A stretch of 13,637 nucleotides of DNA from JBFLYZ01 sp040756415. GTDB taxonomy: Bacteria; Bacteroidota; Bacteroidia; JADZBD01. This document shows positions 12,290-13,637 of this stretch, piece after piece. Below the pieces are notes generated by a model. That model saw nothing but the letters and a program-made list of their open reading frames with translations. It did no database searches and was not told the DNA's origin. The translations under genes were made by a program, and so were the position numbers. Where the stretch lies: positions 1 through 13,637 of the forward strand of contig JBFLYZ010000081.1 of NCBI GenBank assembly GCA_040756415.1, in the 5' to 3' direction. The first letter of the stretch is position 1, and the number at the start of each line of letters is the position of its first letter.

Positions 12290-13357
12290 ATGCAAACGTT
12301 CATCAAACTCATCTTTACTGCCGCGCTGCCATTACTGTTCTGCCAGCAGGCAATGGCCCATGGCGAATACCAGACAAAGACCGCCTGTACCTGGGGCTGG
12401 CAATACAAGGTGAAGGCCCGCACCAACCACCTGGCACTGGGCATTTCCTCGCAAACCACACAATCCTGCGCCTGCTGCGGGTTCGGAAGCGGCCTCACCG
12501 CATCGGCCAGCAACCATTGCGCAAACCAAACCAGCAAGTACTGCTGCGGCACGCTCACCTTTACCGGCAGCGTATTCTGCCACAGCGGGCATACCAGCCG
12601 CGGCTTCGGGCTATCGCAACTCACGAGCCACCTCATCCCCATGACCGCTTCTCCCAACAACAACAGCGAGGAAAGCAATTTGATCATACGGGAGGTCCAG
12701 ATCAATCGCAGCGGCTACACCATCAACATCAATGGCTATATTGAGGTCTCGGGCAAAAAGCTGACCAGCTCGCTGGAGCTCATCGCCTGGGCTCCCAGGC
12801 ACGGAATCGCGGAAGACACTACCATTGACGCATCGGAGATCGTATCCAGTGGCGCGGTGCGGGTATTTAACGGGCAACTGATACTGGAAGGCATCTTCGC
12901 GGGCGACAATATACAGTTTGCCGAAGTATCGAATAAAGTATGGCGGGCTACCTTCACTAATTTCAACAAAACCATTCTCGCTCCTGCCAACGTGAATGGC
13001 GACAGCATCGTGTATGTGCTTCGCAGTGACGGACAGGTGGAGGAAGAGGCCCTGCGCCAGTCAGCGCTGGATGAAACCACGGCCGACAGCGATGTAAAGT
13101 TCGACCTGTTTCCCAACCCGGCCGCATCGGACATCACCATCACCTATACGCTGCCATCGGATGAAAGCGTGACAATGAACATCTTTGATGAACAGGGAGC
13201 GCTGGTAGCCACGCTGAGCCAGAACCAGGCGGGCAAGGACAAGCAATATGAAGTAAAGATCAACGTGGGCGAGCTGAACCTGCAAAGCGGGGTGTACTTC
13301 GTCTCGCTCGAGCTGGCCGAACAGACCTATCTCAAAAAACTGATCATCGCGAAATAG
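12290..13357 (+). CDS. Cysteine-rich secreted protein with T9SS sorting domain
   Basis: This 355-residue protein has a signal peptide (1-23, AMA|HG). Next comes a cysteine-rich segment with eight Cys between residues 33 and 97 (33, 60, 62, 63, 77, 85, 86, 97), including CACC and YCCG motifs. The middle part (about 130-245) looks like beta strands with no known motif. Residues about 270-355 form a type A T9SS sorting domain: FDLFPNPAASDITITY, NIFDEQGALV, LQSGVYFVSL and the end LKKLIIAK. The product should be exported and anchored at the cell surface, with the cysteines forming disulfides or binding metal. I do not recognise the N-terminal family. The ATG follows an A-rich leader (AACACAACATACT). 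The upstream repeats suggest control by the LytTR protein encoded just before it. Confidence 0.85.
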   Translation: MQTFIKLIFTAALPLLFCQQAMAHGEYQTKTACTWGWQYKVKARTNHLALGISSQTTQSCACCGFGSGLTASASNHCANQTSKYCCGTLTFTGSVFCHSGHTSRGFGLSQLTSHLIPMTASPNNNSEESNLIIREVQINRSGYTININGYIEVSGKKLTSSLELIAWAPRHGIAEDTTIDASEIVSSGAVRVFNGQLILEGIFAGDNIQFAEVSNKVWRATFTNFNKTILAPANVNGDSIVYVLRSDGQVEEEALRQSALDETTADSDVKFDLFPNPAASDITITYTLPSDESVTMNIFDEQGALVATLSQNQAGKDKQYEVKINVGELNLQSGVYFVSLELAEQTYLKKLIIAK

Positions 13358-13369
13358 CGATCCACCTTC

Positions 13370-13408
13370 AACACTATGGCGAATAAAACGTACATTCGCC
13401 ATAGTGTT
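13370..13408. terminator. 15-bp perfect inverted repeat between two genes
   Basis: AACACTATGGCGAAT (13370-13384) is the exact reverse complement of ATTCGCCATAGTGTT (13394-13408), with a 9-base spacer. It begins 12 bases after the stop of the secreted-protein gene and is not followed by a T tract. It is probably a terminator, but it ends only seven bases before the next ATG, so it could also act as an operator or leader hairpin of that gene. Confidence 0.55.
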
Positions 13409-13415
13409 CCTTAAG

Positions 13416-13637
13416 ATGTATTTTCCCCTTCATAGCGCCCTCCTGCTCTCCGCCATTCTTTCCGCAGGCCTGCTGCAGGCTCAAAGCCGCACAACCTGGG
13501 GGCTGGGAGCCGGTCCCAACCTGAGCTGGGCCAAAAAAGTATCGGAGCCCAGCAGGAAAGTGATCAGCCTGAAGCCGCTCCCGGGCGCTTCGGTCTGTTT
13601 TTTCGGACGGTACAGGCTTAACGATAAAATGGCGCTG
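13416..13637 (+). CDS. Outer-membrane beta-barrel protein (3' partial)
   Basis: The frame is open from ATG 13416 to the window edge (74 codons). A signal peptide (1-22, LLQA|QS) is followed by WGLGAGPNLSWAK, the typical first strand of small Bacteroidota outer-membrane barrels of the porin-family/PorT-like type, and later by ASVCFFGRYRLNDKMAL, which looks like the next strand pair. The start is fixed by the signal peptide. The hairpin at 13370-13408 ends seven bases before it. The rest of the gene is outside the window, so the family is a likely guess only. Confidence 0.6.
   Translation, partial: MYFPLHSALLLSAILSAGLLQAQSRTTWGLGAGPNLSWAKKVSEPSRKVISLKPLPGASVCFFGRYRLNDKMAL

Overview
The window looks like a chromosomal segment of a Bacteroidota bacterium, most likely Chitinophagales or a near relative. 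Four signs support this: two secreted proteins carry C-terminal type IX secretion (T9SS) sorting domains with the YPNP/FPNP start; TAnnTTTG -7 promoter boxes lie in front of several genes; one sensor kinase has Reg_prop and Y_Y_Y domains; and several proteins carry the DSIHYAxRIQ linker that in this phylum normally precedes SpoIIE/PP2C phosphatase domains. No rRNA, tRNA, CRISPR array or transposase was found.

Left part (1-6703): a set of membrane signalling proteins interleaved with envelope proteins. Three are TPR, transmembrane and coiled-coil proteins (partial gene ending at 680; 796-2124; 5396-6703). One is a six-helix membrane protein on the minus strand (2140-2874). All four end with the same 35-residue tail and stop where a PP2C phosphatase domain would be expected. 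Between them lie a small outer-membrane-type protein (3082-3705) and a T9SS-secreted beta-propeller protein (3776-5353). Several of these genes have a -7 box only 4-8 bases before the ATG, which suggests leaderless mRNAs. Hairpins built around the stop codons end the first gene and separate the convergent pair at 2124/2140.

Middle (6715-9795, minus strand): a 1026-residue sensor histidine kinase with a secreted 14-blade double propeller, a Y_Y_Y domain, one membrane helix and a HisKA_2-type kinase core. It has no receiver or DNA-binding domain of its own. Upstream of it is a 29-codon remnant of a Bacteroidota gene family.

Right part (10180-13637): a cluster running in the + direction. It encodes a small exported protein, a degenerate receiver, a 50-residue basic protein, an intact single-domain receiver and a stand-alone LytTR DNA-binding protein. 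Three copies of the 16-bp motif CGACCnnnYGTTAACA follow the LytTR gene, the first overlapping its stop codon. They flank a possible promoter and precede a leader with two mutually exclusive hairpins. Downstream is a cysteine-rich T9SS cargo protein, then a 15-bp perfect inverted repeat and the start of an outer-membrane beta-barrel gene.

My reading, which is inference, is that kinase, receiver and LytTR protein form a two-component pathway split over separate polypeptides, with the cysteine-rich secreted protein as a likely output. The four phosphatase-less tailed proteins may be regulators of, or partners for, complete SpoIIE-type phosphatases encoded elsewhere.
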